Assembly (NCBI RefSeq): GCF_002699985.1
Contig: NZ_LKBT01000034.1
Coordinates: forward strand, 124,001 to 188,000
DNA length: 64,000 nucleotides
Reading direction: 5' to 3'
From: Pseudomonas sp. ICMP 561
GTDB taxonomy: Bacteria > Pseudomonadota > Gammaproteobacteria > Pseudomonadales > Pseudomonadaceae
The notes under the pieces are model-generated. The model was not told where the DNA came from and searched no databases. It saw only the letters and a list, made by a program, of their open reading frames with translations. A program made the position numbers and the translations under genes. Shown piece after piece: positions 18,383 through 26,726 of this stretch; positions within the stretch are counted from its first letter, which is position 1; every line of letters begins with the position of its first letter.

Positions 18383-19783
18383 ATGGCCAAAAACACCACA
18401 CAACAGAATGAAGTCATCGACTACTTCGATGCGGCACTCCTCTACGTGTATGCGAATTCCTGGCAAAGCAGGCAGAACGATGACATGAGCAAGCTTCGTC
18501 ACCTGGCGAAGCGAGTCACCGAGGCAATCGAGCATTGGCCTATTAATCTGAGCGACGAGCTCAAGAGCAGATCCTACTACGATGTGATGGATGGTCTTCA
18601 GGCTAGAAACAGAAATAAAACAACCACCCCAATTTATAAAGATAGAATTTACTGGACTGCTACATATCCGTCAGACATAAAACTTTCAAAATTATATGCA
18701 CAGCGTCGCGACTTGCTTTTGGACATTTTCGTAAAGCTTAATAATCTCGCATACGAAATAGTTGAGATATCTGAGGAAAAATGCGAATTCTGGCAAATCG
18801 AATCTAGCATGCGAAGATATGCCCGTTTCTTGGCACAAAAACACGACTTACCTATTAATTACGCAATGCTTGCCAACATTGTTGCTCGACACATATACCA
18901 TGTCAATCATGCTGACACGTATGGTACGCTAGACGACCCCTCTGAACTTTTAAAGAAAATTGATATCTATGTGAAAAAATCTGAGCGAGACTTCGAACAC
19001 TTCCAGCGCATGCTGCGCTGCAGGCGCTTGATAGAAGAGCTTGAAACCGACGCCAAACAGCTTGATATAAAAATTGACAAGAATTATGAATGGGGCTTAT
19101 TAGCAAACATCGAAATAACATGCTTAAAAGTTTTAATTCTTTACAAAGAAGCAAACCTTCAGAAATCTCTTATCGACAGCAAGTTCAACCCGGAGCAACT
19201 GGGCTCGAAGGAACCGAAAAATATAAATTTTGATCAACTTAAAACTGTACAAAAATTCTTGAAAGCAAAAACTTCCTCACTTCCCGACTCACGTAATTAC
19301 ATATTCAACACAGATCATACAGATGTTCGTATTTCCGGCTTTCGCGAGAGAGCTTCGCTAGCGTTGTGCATCCCTTTCGGTACGTCCCCCGACAAAACTA
19401 TAGCGCTGGTAAATCAGTTCAAACAAAAAATTAGGGCGCGCATATTAGACAAGCTTGATGACATTGACGACAGATCTAAATCAGATGAAGCGAGCAATTT
19501 TTTTTCTGCTTGGGATGAGCCCTATAAACGTATTATGATAAAAAATAAAGGGAGCATCCTTGGGCTTCTGGCCGGCTTATTATGTGATCATATTTTTACT
19601 TTCTGGAAAGATGAAATCCCACCTGGCACAAAACGAAAAATAGACTCTGTCAATGACGCTGTCGAGACCACCCTGGACATATTGAAACAACATGGATTTT
19701 TGTATGATGCCGAAACAGTTCCCAAGTCTAGGACGGCAGCACGAAGAAAAATCGCAGCTATCCCGACGATACTAGATATTTGA
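18383..19783 (+). CDS. 466-aa protein of unknown function, candidate accessory/defence gene
   Basis: An AAGGAAAG site precedes the ATG. The protein is long, charged and mostly helical with no signal peptide or membrane span. Features visible are a Tyr-rich N-terminus (YFDAALLYVYANSW), an Arg/Glu/Lys-rich helical middle, and a conserved-looking block 'ISGFRERASLALCIPFGTS' near residue 315. I see no Walker, nuclease, protease or helix-turn-helix motif. Codons are far richer in A and T (AAA, AAT, ATA) than in the chromosome, pointing to foreign origin. It is bracketed by two arrays of Tn7-like end motifs and lies at the cargo end of the transposon, a position often taken by antiphage genes. No family recognised; a defence role is a hypothesis only. 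Confidence 0.7.
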   Translation: MAKNTTQQNEVIDYFDAALLYVYANSWQSRQNDDMSKLRHLAKRVTEAIEHWPINLSDELKSRSYYDVMDGLQARNRNKTTTPIYKDRIYWTATYPSDIKLSKLYAQRRDLLLDIFVKLNNLAYEIVEISEEKCEFWQIESSMRRYARFLAQKHDLPINYAMLANIVARHIYHVNHADTYGTLDDPSELLKKIDIYVKKSERDFEHFQRMLRCRRLIEELETDAKQLDIKIDKNYEWGLLANIEITCLKVLILYKEANLQKSLIDSKFNPEQLGSKEPKNINFDQLKTVQKFLKAKTSSLPDSRNYIFNTDHTDVRISGFRERASLALCIPFGTSPDKTIALVNQFKQKIRARILDKLDDIDDRSKSDEASNFFSAWDEPYKRIMIKNKGSILGLLAGLLCDHIFTFWKDEIPPGTKRKIDSVNDAVETTLDILKQHGFLYDAETVPKSRTAARRKIAAIPTILDI

Positions 19784-19837
19784 ATATGGTAAGCCAATGA
19801 ACCTGGCTGGGGCCGGGACGACTGACCTCACCAGCTC

Positions 19838-20012
19838 CTGCGACAGCTAGGACCGTATCTCGCGGCCCCCAGCCTCCTAGAAAAAATCGCAAAACTATCG
19901 CATAAGTCAAAACCAGTCCTAGGCTATGTACGAAAAGTCCTGATACTTAGTGATGCTGCGTTGCAAACAGCCTAGGCGAGCAAGCTCTAGCTAATTAAGT
20001 CTGTCGCAGCCA
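19838..20012 (+). repeat. second array of Tn7-like end motifs
   Basis: Downstream of the 466-aa gene are further matches to the element's end motif: CTGCGACAG at 19838 (right-end orientation), CGCAAAACTATCGCA ending at 19902, and AATTAAGTCTGTCGCAGCCAG around 20001 (left-end orientation). The last two mirror sites 2 and 3 of the true left end, but 106 bp apart instead of 53. This suggests the remains of another, tandem or nested, element end. Confidence 0.5.
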
Positions 20013-20092
20013 GTAATGACGCGGCTTTCAGGTCACTTCAGCTCTGTCGTTGTTGTCGCCAGTACAGGACTGGCCCAGTTATCGAAATCTCA

Positions 20093-20337
20093 CTGACCCA
20101 GGCTCCTATCGGGCAAACCACTATCAGCGCTAGATATTTACCAGTTGGTACTGGGTCAGCCTGATATAGGCCACTGGGTCAGTTAGATGTCACTGCCAAT
20201 ACAATGTGTCCTTTCAGGTAGATAAAGATGTTGACGCTGATGCCGAATTGACCCATGTGCCGACGCCAGACTAACCCACCTCCAGATCGGCATAAATCCA
20301 GCACAGGCAATGGTCGGGAAGAATCAGGCTGGGTCAG
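20093..20337. repeat. cluster of CTGGGTCAG repeats
   Basis: The 9-mer CTGGGTCAG occurs exactly at 20151, 20174 and 20329 and in inverted form at 20093, with near matches between (TTGACCCAT at 20248). Two copies are 23 bp apart. No gene lies in this part of the 674-bp gap before the helicase gene. The cluster resembles a transposase- or regulator-binding array, but its owner is unknown. Confidence 0.5.
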
Positions 20338-20457
20338 TGGCCCCTCGGCAACTAGATTAATTCCAAATCGGTGCCAACACACTTCTATCACTCATTACGT
20401 TTACTCGACAATTTTCACGATTCAGCACAGATGGGCTAGCTGCTAAATATTGGTGCG

Positions 20458-23400
20458 CTAGGAACTGCGGAAAATTCGACGAACGAAGCTCTTACCTTGA
20501 GATATTCGTAGCTCGAAATCGTCTCGATAGGAGATGTCACCCATTTCCTCAATCATCTCGCTTCTAGCCAATTCGAACCCTGATGCATCTAGCCATCGCA
20601 CTCCGCGACGGCTCATCAATGGCAAAACTCTGTATTTTCCTCTAGCACCGTCTGTCCCAGTCAGTCGGGTTTTTATTTGCTGTAAACTGGGAGATATCTC
20701 AGTGTCTTCATGAAGGGTACGCTGCCATTCAACAAAATATTGGGGATCGATCCAGTCCTCTGTCTCGATTTCCATATAGCTCAAGTCCATCCAGCTTTCA
20801 AAACTCTCTCTAAGAACCTTTGCCTCATCACGCGTACCAGCTAGTCCCTGAGCAAGTGCAAAAGCAACGAATGGATCGAGCGTACCCCATCGCAGCATCT
20901 CTCTGGCCCAAAAACCGAACCACGGTAGCCCTGTGGTCTGCCTCCAAGCCTCTAGAGATGGGACGGAGGTTGGATCATTGGCACCTTCCGTCCAGGCTTG
21001 CGCCACAACTGCTCCTATGGCGACGCCTAGTCGAAACTCCAAATTCTCCGATACAAACCGTTGCCAAGATCTTAGATCCTGAGCAGACGGCACTTTCGCG
21101 CCAGGGAGGCTCATCCACCAGGCAAGCAGAGGTTCCCAATTTTCCTGGAGCTCCTGATCCGTCACACTGGCACGCGCTCTGAACCCAAACCCTGGATCGT
21201 TAGAAATCAATAATCCCAAGCGTTTAAAAACTTCAAGTCGCTGCTTCTGATTAGCAAGGCCGTAGTCCTGCGAGTCTTCCAAGACACTTCGAATCTTGGG
21301 CACAATACGTTCAAACCTACGGCCCACATATGGAGTGAAGCCGTATTGATACAGACGCCGTCTTTCATCTCTATCATTGTAAAGCGTTCCGACAACGCCC
21401 TGCCCACGCCGCACGAAAGCTCGTTCCAGCCAAGCCTCTTCAGCATTCACGACCTTGCTGAACGTAAACTGCCACACCTTTCGAAGTAAAGCCTCGACCT
21501 TGGCCGCTGAATCCGCCTGTTCTCCAGTAAGGGAGAGCTCCTCAATAGCCGTCAGCAACACACCATCAAGCTCGTCCAAACTATCAGCTAGCCTGGACTC
21601 ATCATCCACCTCAACCAACCCAGCCTTTGCACTGATCTCATCAGGCGCCGTTTCCTCGAGCCAACTCAGGAACTGCTCGCCATCGACATTGAACAGCGTC
21701 CTTGCTTTTTCCCGGATTGCTTCTAGCAAAAGCGAAAGAGGGCTCAGCACCTTGCCGCCCTCAAGCTTGTCCTCACGAAGCGAGCTCAATAGACCGCTAT
21801 AGTGCGTACGCAGTTGGCCTAACTGTTTGGTCTGTGAGGCAATCTGTCTGGGAGCGGTCGTGGAGGGTTGAGTCGGTATCGCAACGAGCGTAATTCCTTC
21901 CGGGCCTTGTGCATTTCCTGGCCGACCGGCGCGCCCGGCCAAGTTGCGGAATTCTGCAGCGGAGAAGGGAGTAACTTTCGATTTCTCACTGACGGCGTCG
22001 TAGAACTGACGTGTTATCGACGGGACCAGAATCAGATCGAATGGCAGATTAACCCCTTCTGTGAGGGTTGCTGTGGCCACCGTAATCGGACAAATCCTTC
22101 GATCGATAAGAGAGGTCATCAGTCGCCGAAGTCGCTGAGGCATCTGGCCATGACTGGTAGCAATTCCACGATCAAGCAACGCGACCTCATAGGAGTTTTT
22201 GCCGCAGTAGTCTATGCAGCTTGCTCGAGCTTTTTCGAACAAAGCTTGGTCTGCAGGTTCATTGGGGGGAGTGAACTTAGAAGCATCGCTCCATTGAGGT
22301 AAATCGAGCGCGTCCTTAAACCACTTCATTGTCTGTTCAGGTTGCTGAGCGATGGAGATCAAGACTCGACGGTCCCCATCAACCAGATGAAGCGCAGTCC
22401 ACAAAACGTGGATTTGGTTATAGCGAGCGAGACTGTTACGTATCGCTGCTGGTGGTTTCGGCATCGGCAGAATACGTAGGGGAATGTAAACTGGCCTCGC
22501 TCGGCCTCGAACGTGGAGACCAGCCCCATTAAGCAAATCGATTCGCATCTGGCCCGGCTCATCTGGGGTTGCTGTCAAAGTGCCGATGAGTTGCCGGGTA
22601 CTCCTGTAACTTGCACCGATGGGCTCGGCTTGACTCCCTCCCTCTACCCAACAGGCGACGGGTGTTGCAGCACCCCCGGCAACGGCAGTCAGAGCCACGC
22701 GAGCGATATGTGGGGCTCGGGCCAACAATCGCGACACAAAATTCTCCAGACGCAGCGTCCGACTGCTGTGTTCCGCGAAATCCACCTCTGCTCTATCGCG
22801 ATCCGCGACTACGACCTGGTGTGCTTCATCGATAATCAAAAGCTGCAAACGAGCCACTATCAGAGGTCCAACATAGCGCATCAGGGCATCGGCCTTCTCG
22901 ACCGTGGCGATGAGCACCGTCGGCTTCTCAGCATTCAACCAGTAGTCCGTGATCCCCCAATCCGAACCGCCGTAGAGGCCCGTGACGACAAGATCGCTAC
23001 CTAACTCACTGAGAAGCTTGGCCTCAACCTCTCCGGCTAATGCCCTTGAGGGCACAAGATAAAGGGCAAGCGGCCCGGATTTTTCGCTTGGGGCAAGCAT
23101 CAATTCTTTGATGAGTGCGAGGTTGGCCACCAACGTCTTCCCCGAGCCTGTCGGCGTGCAGAGCGCAAACGAGGAAGACTTTAGCAAGCGCTCCAATCCA
23201 CGAAGCTGCGATGGCCAAAGGATGCCACGCCCCCGCCCAAATTGATCGCGCGCAAATCTGCGTAAGCGCGCCTCACGCTCTGGTTTGATCTCAACCAGCT
23301 GCAAAATCGGGCCGTAGATGCTGGTGGAACCATAGCCTTCAGCAACAACTGTCAATAGTGAAATGAGCATGGAGAGTTCATCCCCATATGTTCTGGTGGC

Positions 23401-24075
23401 CATCTTATCGAGCGCCTTGAGCTTTCGAAGGCCTTGCTGCATACGCTCATTTTCGCCGCACATCAACGAGGATGCTATGACACCAATACTGCGCACCAAC
23501 TCTACGACGAAATACCACTCCAAGCCGCCAGCTTCGCTGGATGCTAACAATTGGGTGGAAGAATCCCGCTTCGTTAGCTCCGGATAACTCCCCCAGAAAG
23601 CTAGAATTTCCTCCACGACCCCATTGAAGTCTCCACTTAGGAATTTCGACAACAGCCGAGTGCCGTTGTCGGTAATCTCCAGCTGCCCCAAAAGTGCTGT
23701 AGCCATCGCTGGGAGGCCACCGAGCTGAAATGCAGCAGCAGCCAGCAATCCAACGGGAGCAAAGCTGGAGGGTTCCTCCTGCATGCGGGTTAGCCACTCC
23801 AACAATTCAGCTGCTCTACGGAAACAGTCTTTGGCAGATACCGAATTGGGCCCCTCCAGATCGAGGCAGACTTCCGCGGCCTGTATCAACCTATGTGCGT
23901 CCTGCACGAGCTTCTCTGTCTCTCCCTCGTGCCATGCTATCGGAGGAACTCGCCATGTCATCTGCAAACCGCGAACGAATGCTCGTGCGTGCTCGGGCAG
24001 AAGACGGTTTTCGTTGGCTAACCCTAAGCGCACTTGCTCTGCAAGATCCAGTCGTTGCTCATCAAACTCCGCCAC
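20458..24075 (-). CDS. hamB: Hachiman-like HamB helicase
   Basis: The 1205-aa protein is a superfamily 2 DNA helicase. Walker A TPTGSGKT is at residues 307-314, the DEAH box (LLIIDEAHQ) at 416-419, and motif VI appears as 'FRNLAGRAGRPG' near residue 720. The first ~290 residues are a helical domain of unknown function and the last ~450 residues are also outside the helicase core. The gene starts at GTG with a GGAG site, 3 bp after the DUF1837 gene. DUF1837 followed by a large helicase is the definition of the Hachiman antiphage system, in which HamB holds the HamA nuclease inactive and releases it when phage processes or damaged DNA are met. Assignment rests on motifs and gene pairing; other large defence helicases are possible. 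Confidence 0.82.
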   Translation of the reverse strand: MAEFDEQRLDLAEQVRLGLANENRLLPEHARAFVRGLQMTWRVPPIAWHEGETEKLVQDAHRLIQAAEVCLDLEGPNSVSAKDCFRRAAELLEWLTRMQEEPSSFAPVGLLAAAAFQLGGLPAMATALLGQLEITDNGTRLLSKFLSGDFNGVVEEILAFWGSYPELTKRDSSTQLLASSEAGGLEWYFVVELVRSIGVIASSLMCGENERMQQGLRKLKALDKMATRTYGDELSMLISLLTVVAEGYGSTSIYGPILQLVEIKPEREARLRRFARDQFGRGRGILWPSQLRGLERLLKSSSFALCTPTGSGKTLVANLALIKELMLAPSEKSGPLALYLVPSRALAGEVEAKLLSELGSDLVVTGLYGGSDWGITDYWLNAEKPTVLIATVEKADALMRYVGPLIVARLQLLIIDEAHQVVVADRDRAEVDFAEHSSRTLRLENFVSRLLARAPHIARVALTAVAGGAATPVACWVEGGSQAEPIGASYRSTRQLIGTLTATPDEPGQMRIDLLNGAGLHVRGRARPVYIPLRILPMPKPPAAIRNSLARYNQIHVLWTALHLVDGDRRVLISIAQQPEQTMKWFKDALDLPQWSDASKFTPPNEPADQALFEKARASCIDYCGKNSYEVALLDRGIATSHGQMPQRLRRLMTSLIDRRICPITVATATLTEGVNLPFDLILVPSITRQFYDAVSEKSKVTPFSAAEFRNLAGRAGRPGNAQGPEGITLVAIPTQPSTTAPRQIASQTKQLGQLRTHYSGLLSSLREDKLEGGKVLSPLSLLLEAIREKARTLFNVDGEQFLSWLEETAPDEISAKAGLVEVDDESRLADSLDELDGVLLTAIEELSLTGEQADSAAKVEALLRKVWQFTFSKVVNAEEAWLERAFVRRGQGVVGTLYNDRDERRRLYQYGFTPYVGRRFERIVPKIRSVLEDSQDYGLANQKQRLEVFKRLGLLISNDPGFGFRARASVTDQELQENWEPLLAWWMSLPGAKVPSAQDLRSWQRFVSENLEFRLGVAIGAVVAQAWTEGANDPTSVPSLEAWRQTTGLPWFGFWAREMLRWGTLDPFVAFALAQGLAGTRDEAKVLRESFESWMDLSYMEIETEDWIDPQYFVEWQRTLHEDTEISPSLQQIKTRLTGTDGARGKYRVLPLMSRRGVRWLDASGFELARSEMIEEMGDISYRDDFELRISQGKSFVRRIFRSS

Positions 24076-24078
24076 GCT

Positions 24079-24999
24079 TCAGACTCCGTTCCAAAGGCTT
24101 TCATAAATCAAATCAATCAGATTCTCACCATCCCCAGACAAGATCATTTCGACTACCTGAAGATCGTGCGTCGACTGATAGTCTTTGGGCTTCTTTTCCC
24201 ATTCGATTATGGAATGAGCTGGCGTCCTACTTACGAAGTCATTACCACAGATAAAAACGAGATTGGTTCGTGCAATAGGGGTGGCGCCACTGAGCAGGAG
24301 CGCCTGATCAATCGAGAAGATAGCAGCGGCAAACTTTTGCGGATCGATCTCTTTGAGCAGTTTTTGGAGTTGCCGCATACCATGAGGAATGTTGGTATCG
24401 CGCTCGCTGAGTTGGTACCAAATGCCTTTGCCATCGGCATCTTTCAACAGGTTATTGACGACCGCTTTACCGAGCTTCTTACGCCATTTCGCTTCACCGG
24501 CAAGGTATCGCTCTACCTTACCTTCACCATCCAGGGCGATTGCCAGAAAGTCTGACCCATGCCGACCCAGCATCTGCCGCGTGAGCTTAGGTTCTCGGGC
24601 CAGAGCAAAAAGGTATTGCTTGGCATCCTCGTGGTGACGGAAGAGGAAGACTGGGATCTGCCAATCATGCTCGCCGACGTATTTATAGTGTTCGGTAAGC
24701 ATCCCTGCCATCACCTCACCAAACAGCCCTCGTCGCGCAGTCGTAGGCAAGCATCTAGGATAGGTGGCATGGGAGCCGACTGCTTCGGCATCTGGATGTA
24801 AATCAATGCAGATCTCTTCATGAAAATGCTTTCTTGCGTCTAGGTGCGCTGACTCAAAATATGGTCGGAACGCAGCAGCGAGCGCTGCGTCACTAGCTCC
24901 AACCTGCTCAAGCAACAAATGCCCATAGTTGTCATCTGTCGACGGGTATCCCTCCAACCAGTTGTCGAGAACGTCTTTCGGCAACTTGTATGTATGCAA
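24079..24999 (-). CDS. hamA: Hachiman-like HamA, DUF1837 nuclease
   Basis: The 306-aa protein has the DUF1837 arrangement: a GEV motif (Glu95, 'RRGLFGEVMAGML'), then 'RHGSDFLAI' (Asp150) and 'YLAGEAKWRKK' (Glu169, Lys171). Together these make a PD-(D/E)xK nuclease core, the catalytic centre of HamA. In described Hachiman systems HamA cuts DNA indiscriminately when HamB is activated, killing or arresting the infected cell. The likely start is TTG with a GGAGAG site; no ATG is available in frame. It is first in a two-gene operon with the helicase. All predicted catalytic residues are present, so the system looks intact. Confidence 0.82.
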   Translation of the reverse strand: MHTYKLPKDVLDNWLEGYPSTDDNYGHLLLEQVGASDAALAAAFRPYFESAHLDARKHFHEEICIDLHPDAEAVGSHATYPRCLPTTARRGLFGEVMAGMLTEHYKYVGEHDWQIPVFLFRHHEDAKQYLFALAREPKLTRQMLGRHGSDFLAIALDGEGKVERYLAGEAKWRKKLGKAVVNNLLKDADGKGIWYQLSERDTNIPHGMRQLQKLLKEIDPQKFAAAIFSIDQALLLSGATPIARTNLVFICGNDFVSRTPAHSIIEWEKKPKDYQSTHDLQVVEMILSGDGENLIDLIYESLWNGV

Positions 25000-25262
25000 G
25001 TGTTCTCTCCCTGAGAAGCAGAATGGATATGCGCCAAATTCGCCATAGACGATACAGCAGTATCAAATCAATATCACCGTAACGAGTTAGGCACAACTCG
25101 GAGAGGACCAGCTATAAACGTGTTACTACGGCCTTATCCGCACCTCTGCACATCCTTTTTTTCACAGACCATCAAGGCCAAGCCCTGCATCTGAAGCTTT
25201 TGCCCGCAGCGTAGACATCGAGCAGATGATCGATCTGGCCAACGGCGGCGACCAACGCGCTT

Positions 25263-25388
25263 GAGCACGACGCCGATATCGCCAAGGTGCAAATGTAGCT
25301 GGGGCACGCGAATATCAGCACCACCAGGCTTTACGACCGGCGTGGTCAGAGGCCTGAAGATTCACCGACGTTCAAAGTGAAATACTGA
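25263..25388 (+). pseudogene. tyrosine recombinase (integrase) C-terminal remnant
   Basis: Forty codons match the C-terminus of a phage or island tyrosine recombinase: 'DIAKVQM-stop-LGHANISTTRLYDRR' and a tail ending FKVKY. The catalytic Tyr is in TRLYDRR. A TAG codon stands where the conserved Trp of the WLGHANI motif should be, a single-base change from TGG. No upstream catalytic domain is found, only about 260 bp of uninformative sequence back to hamA. This marks an older integrated element inside the transposon cargo. Confidence 0.8.
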
Positions 25389-25883
25389 TTCCGCACTGCC
25401 CTAGCAGAGGGGGTAAAAGCCCGCTTCATAGTGGGCTTTTTCATGGCCGGGCTGCCCGGCCGCAAAAACGCGGCGCCCGGGCACTACCGTTCGTCGATTA
25501 CAAACAACCGACGCAGGTTTACGCGGTTTACGAGTCTGTCGCGCAAACACCAACACGCAATCCTGACGAAAGCCGCGTAATCCGTGGATCAACGAAGAAT
25601 GCCCCTTGCCCGGCCACCCCGCCCGGCCGCAGAAACGACGAAGCCCGCGCAGGGCGGGCTTCTCCGAAGGATGTCTGTTAATAGTGCATCATTTACCGCA
25701 GTAGAAAATGCCGTGGTAGGATCACCATCAACGCGCAACGCTTTACCACTTGTGTATCTAGACAATCGCAGGGTAGGCCGTTATTAACGGGACCGTCAAT
25801 AGTAACTATGCTGCCACGGTCGCGACGCGGAACCCCTATCCGATAAGGGTGGGTCATTTCACTCACTCGACGCGGTGATCAGC
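25389..25883. other. gene-poor stretch with phage/plasmid-like texture
   Basis: Apart from the terminator and a second GC-rich hairpin (AGCCCGCGCAGGGCGGGCT around 25641) I see no credible gene. The sequence has repeated CCCGGCCGC blocks. It probably holds decayed remnants and the promoter of the following 33-aa gene. Confidence 0.4.
25415..25441 (+). terminator. rho-independent terminator after integrase remnant
   Basis: AAAAGCCCGC and GTGGGCTTTTT form a stem with a TTCATA loop and a T run, directly behind the integrase stub. The symmetric A/T tails could work in both directions. Confidence 0.75.
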
Positions 25884-25985
25884 ATGAAGACGTTAATCCA
25901 ACGTTTTCTGCCTGAAGAACTGATTCGCATGCTCCAGGCGGCCTACTGGTCAATCCGCCTGATCCGTGCAATTCAGCAACTCTAA
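25884..25985 (+). CDS. orphan 33-aa peptide
   Basis: The frame starts MKTLIQRFLPEEL and is highly amphipathic, rich in Leu, Ile and Arg, with a Trp in the middle; it could fold as one or two membrane-active helices. It ends 13 bp before a strong terminator, so it forms a complete tiny transcription unit. The Shine-Dalgarno signal is weak. No family recognised. Size, charge and isolation recall type I toxin peptides or small regulatory peptides; that is inference. Confidence 0.45.
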   Translation: MKTLIQRFLPEELIRMLQAAYWSIRLIRAIQQL

Positions 25986-25998
25986 GGTGGACAAAGAA

Positions 25999-26026
25999 AC
26001 AGGGGCCTCGGCCCCTGTTTTTATTT
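25999..26026 (+). terminator. terminator behind the 33-aa peptide gene
   Basis: ACAGGGGCC-TC-GGCCCCTGT followed by TTTTATTT is a near-perfect rho-independent terminator. Confidence 0.85.
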
Positions 26027-26072
26027 GCGCCGCGACCGGTCAGACATTCCAAACCCGCAAAGATTTTTAACC

Positions 26073-26106
26073 AAAAAAAAGCCGCCTCGACCGAAGCCGG
26101 GGCGGC
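26073..26106 (-). terminator. terminator behind the 31-aa peptide gene
   Basis: On the minus strand GCCGCC and GGCGGC pair around a GC-rich loop and are followed by eight T residues. It ends the transcription unit of the 31-aa frame. Confidence 0.8.
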
Positions 26107-26121
26107 TGTACCGCTAGACCC

Positions 26122-26217
26122 TTACAGGTCGTTAAACTGGTCTCGCAGCAGTTCGTAAACGTGATGAACACGCAAACAAACCACCACGAAGTCCCACGCA
26201 CGTCTTAACTTAGACAT
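26122..26217 (-). CDS. orphan 31-aa peptide
   Basis: The frame begins MSKLRRAWDFVVVCLRVHHV and ends QFNDL. A strong GGGAGG ribosome binding site lies seven bases before the ATG, and a terminator follows closely. It has an aromatic/valine-rich centre after a basic start, a layout common in small membrane-active peptides. The ribosome binding site sits in the loop of a hairpin (ACGGCCC...GGGCCGT), which might gate translation. It converges on the 33-aa gene and shares its size and style. No family recognised. Confidence 0.5.
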   Translation of the reverse strand: MSKLRRAWDFVVVCLRVHHVYELLRDQFNDL

Positions 26218-26284
26218 ACACGGCCCTCCCATGGTTGGGCCGTACCTCCAGCACGCTTACCGGAACACGCGTACCTTCGGAAAC

Positions 26285-26637
26285 ACACCACGCGTTCCCT
26301 GTGAGGCGGCTGGGCTAATGGCCTCCCGAGTAGATCCGGCACGGATTACTAGGCCCGTGTCGGGAGGACCAGAATTCGCGCGCATGCCCGGCCACTTTCA
26401 GCAGGTGACGAACGCGGAACACCTCTATGCTACCGGAAAATAAACAGCATCAGATGACCAAACCGATAGATTTGCCAAATCGATTTGCGTATTAATAGAC
26501 AGAATTCCTATCGCGCAGGTAAGCACGGCACTGCAAGGGATGGTTTTAGCGCGGCGCTTAACGCGATACTTAACGCAGCGCTTTAGCGCGGTGTTTGCGC
26601 GCAATAGTAGTATTTCTCTACACCACGCGTTCCCTGT
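26285..26637. repeat. 18-bp direct repeat flanking a five-unit 12-bp repeat
   Basis: ACACCACGCGTTCCCTGT occurs at 26285-26302 and again at 26620-26637. Just inside the second copy, 26545-26605 consists of five tandem units of 12-13 bp of the form TTTAGCGCGGCG / TTAACGCGATAC / TTAACGCAGCGC / TTTAGCGCGGTG / TTTGCGCGCAAT. Tandem units with near-helical spacing resemble iterons or an operator array. There is no gene in this interval. Confidence 0.6.
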
Positions 26638-26673
26638 AGCAAACAAGACCGGCCACTAACCGGCCTTGCAACG

Positions 26674-26705
26674 AAAAAGCCGCCCTGATTGAGGCGGCTT
26701 TTTTG
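26674..26705. terminator. bidirectional terminator
   Basis: AAAAAGCCGCC...GGCGGCTTTTTT forms a strong stem with A and T tails on either side. It lies 22 bp past the end of the minus-strand three-gene operon and is its likely terminator. Confidence 0.8.
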
Positions 26706-26726
26706 TGCCCCCGTTATGCGTAACGC

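Noticed and set aside
25533..25545. GTCTGTCGCGC near the integrase relic as another transposon end site
   Set aside because: Single copy without the AATTAAA half and in an unrelated GC-rich context; likely chance.
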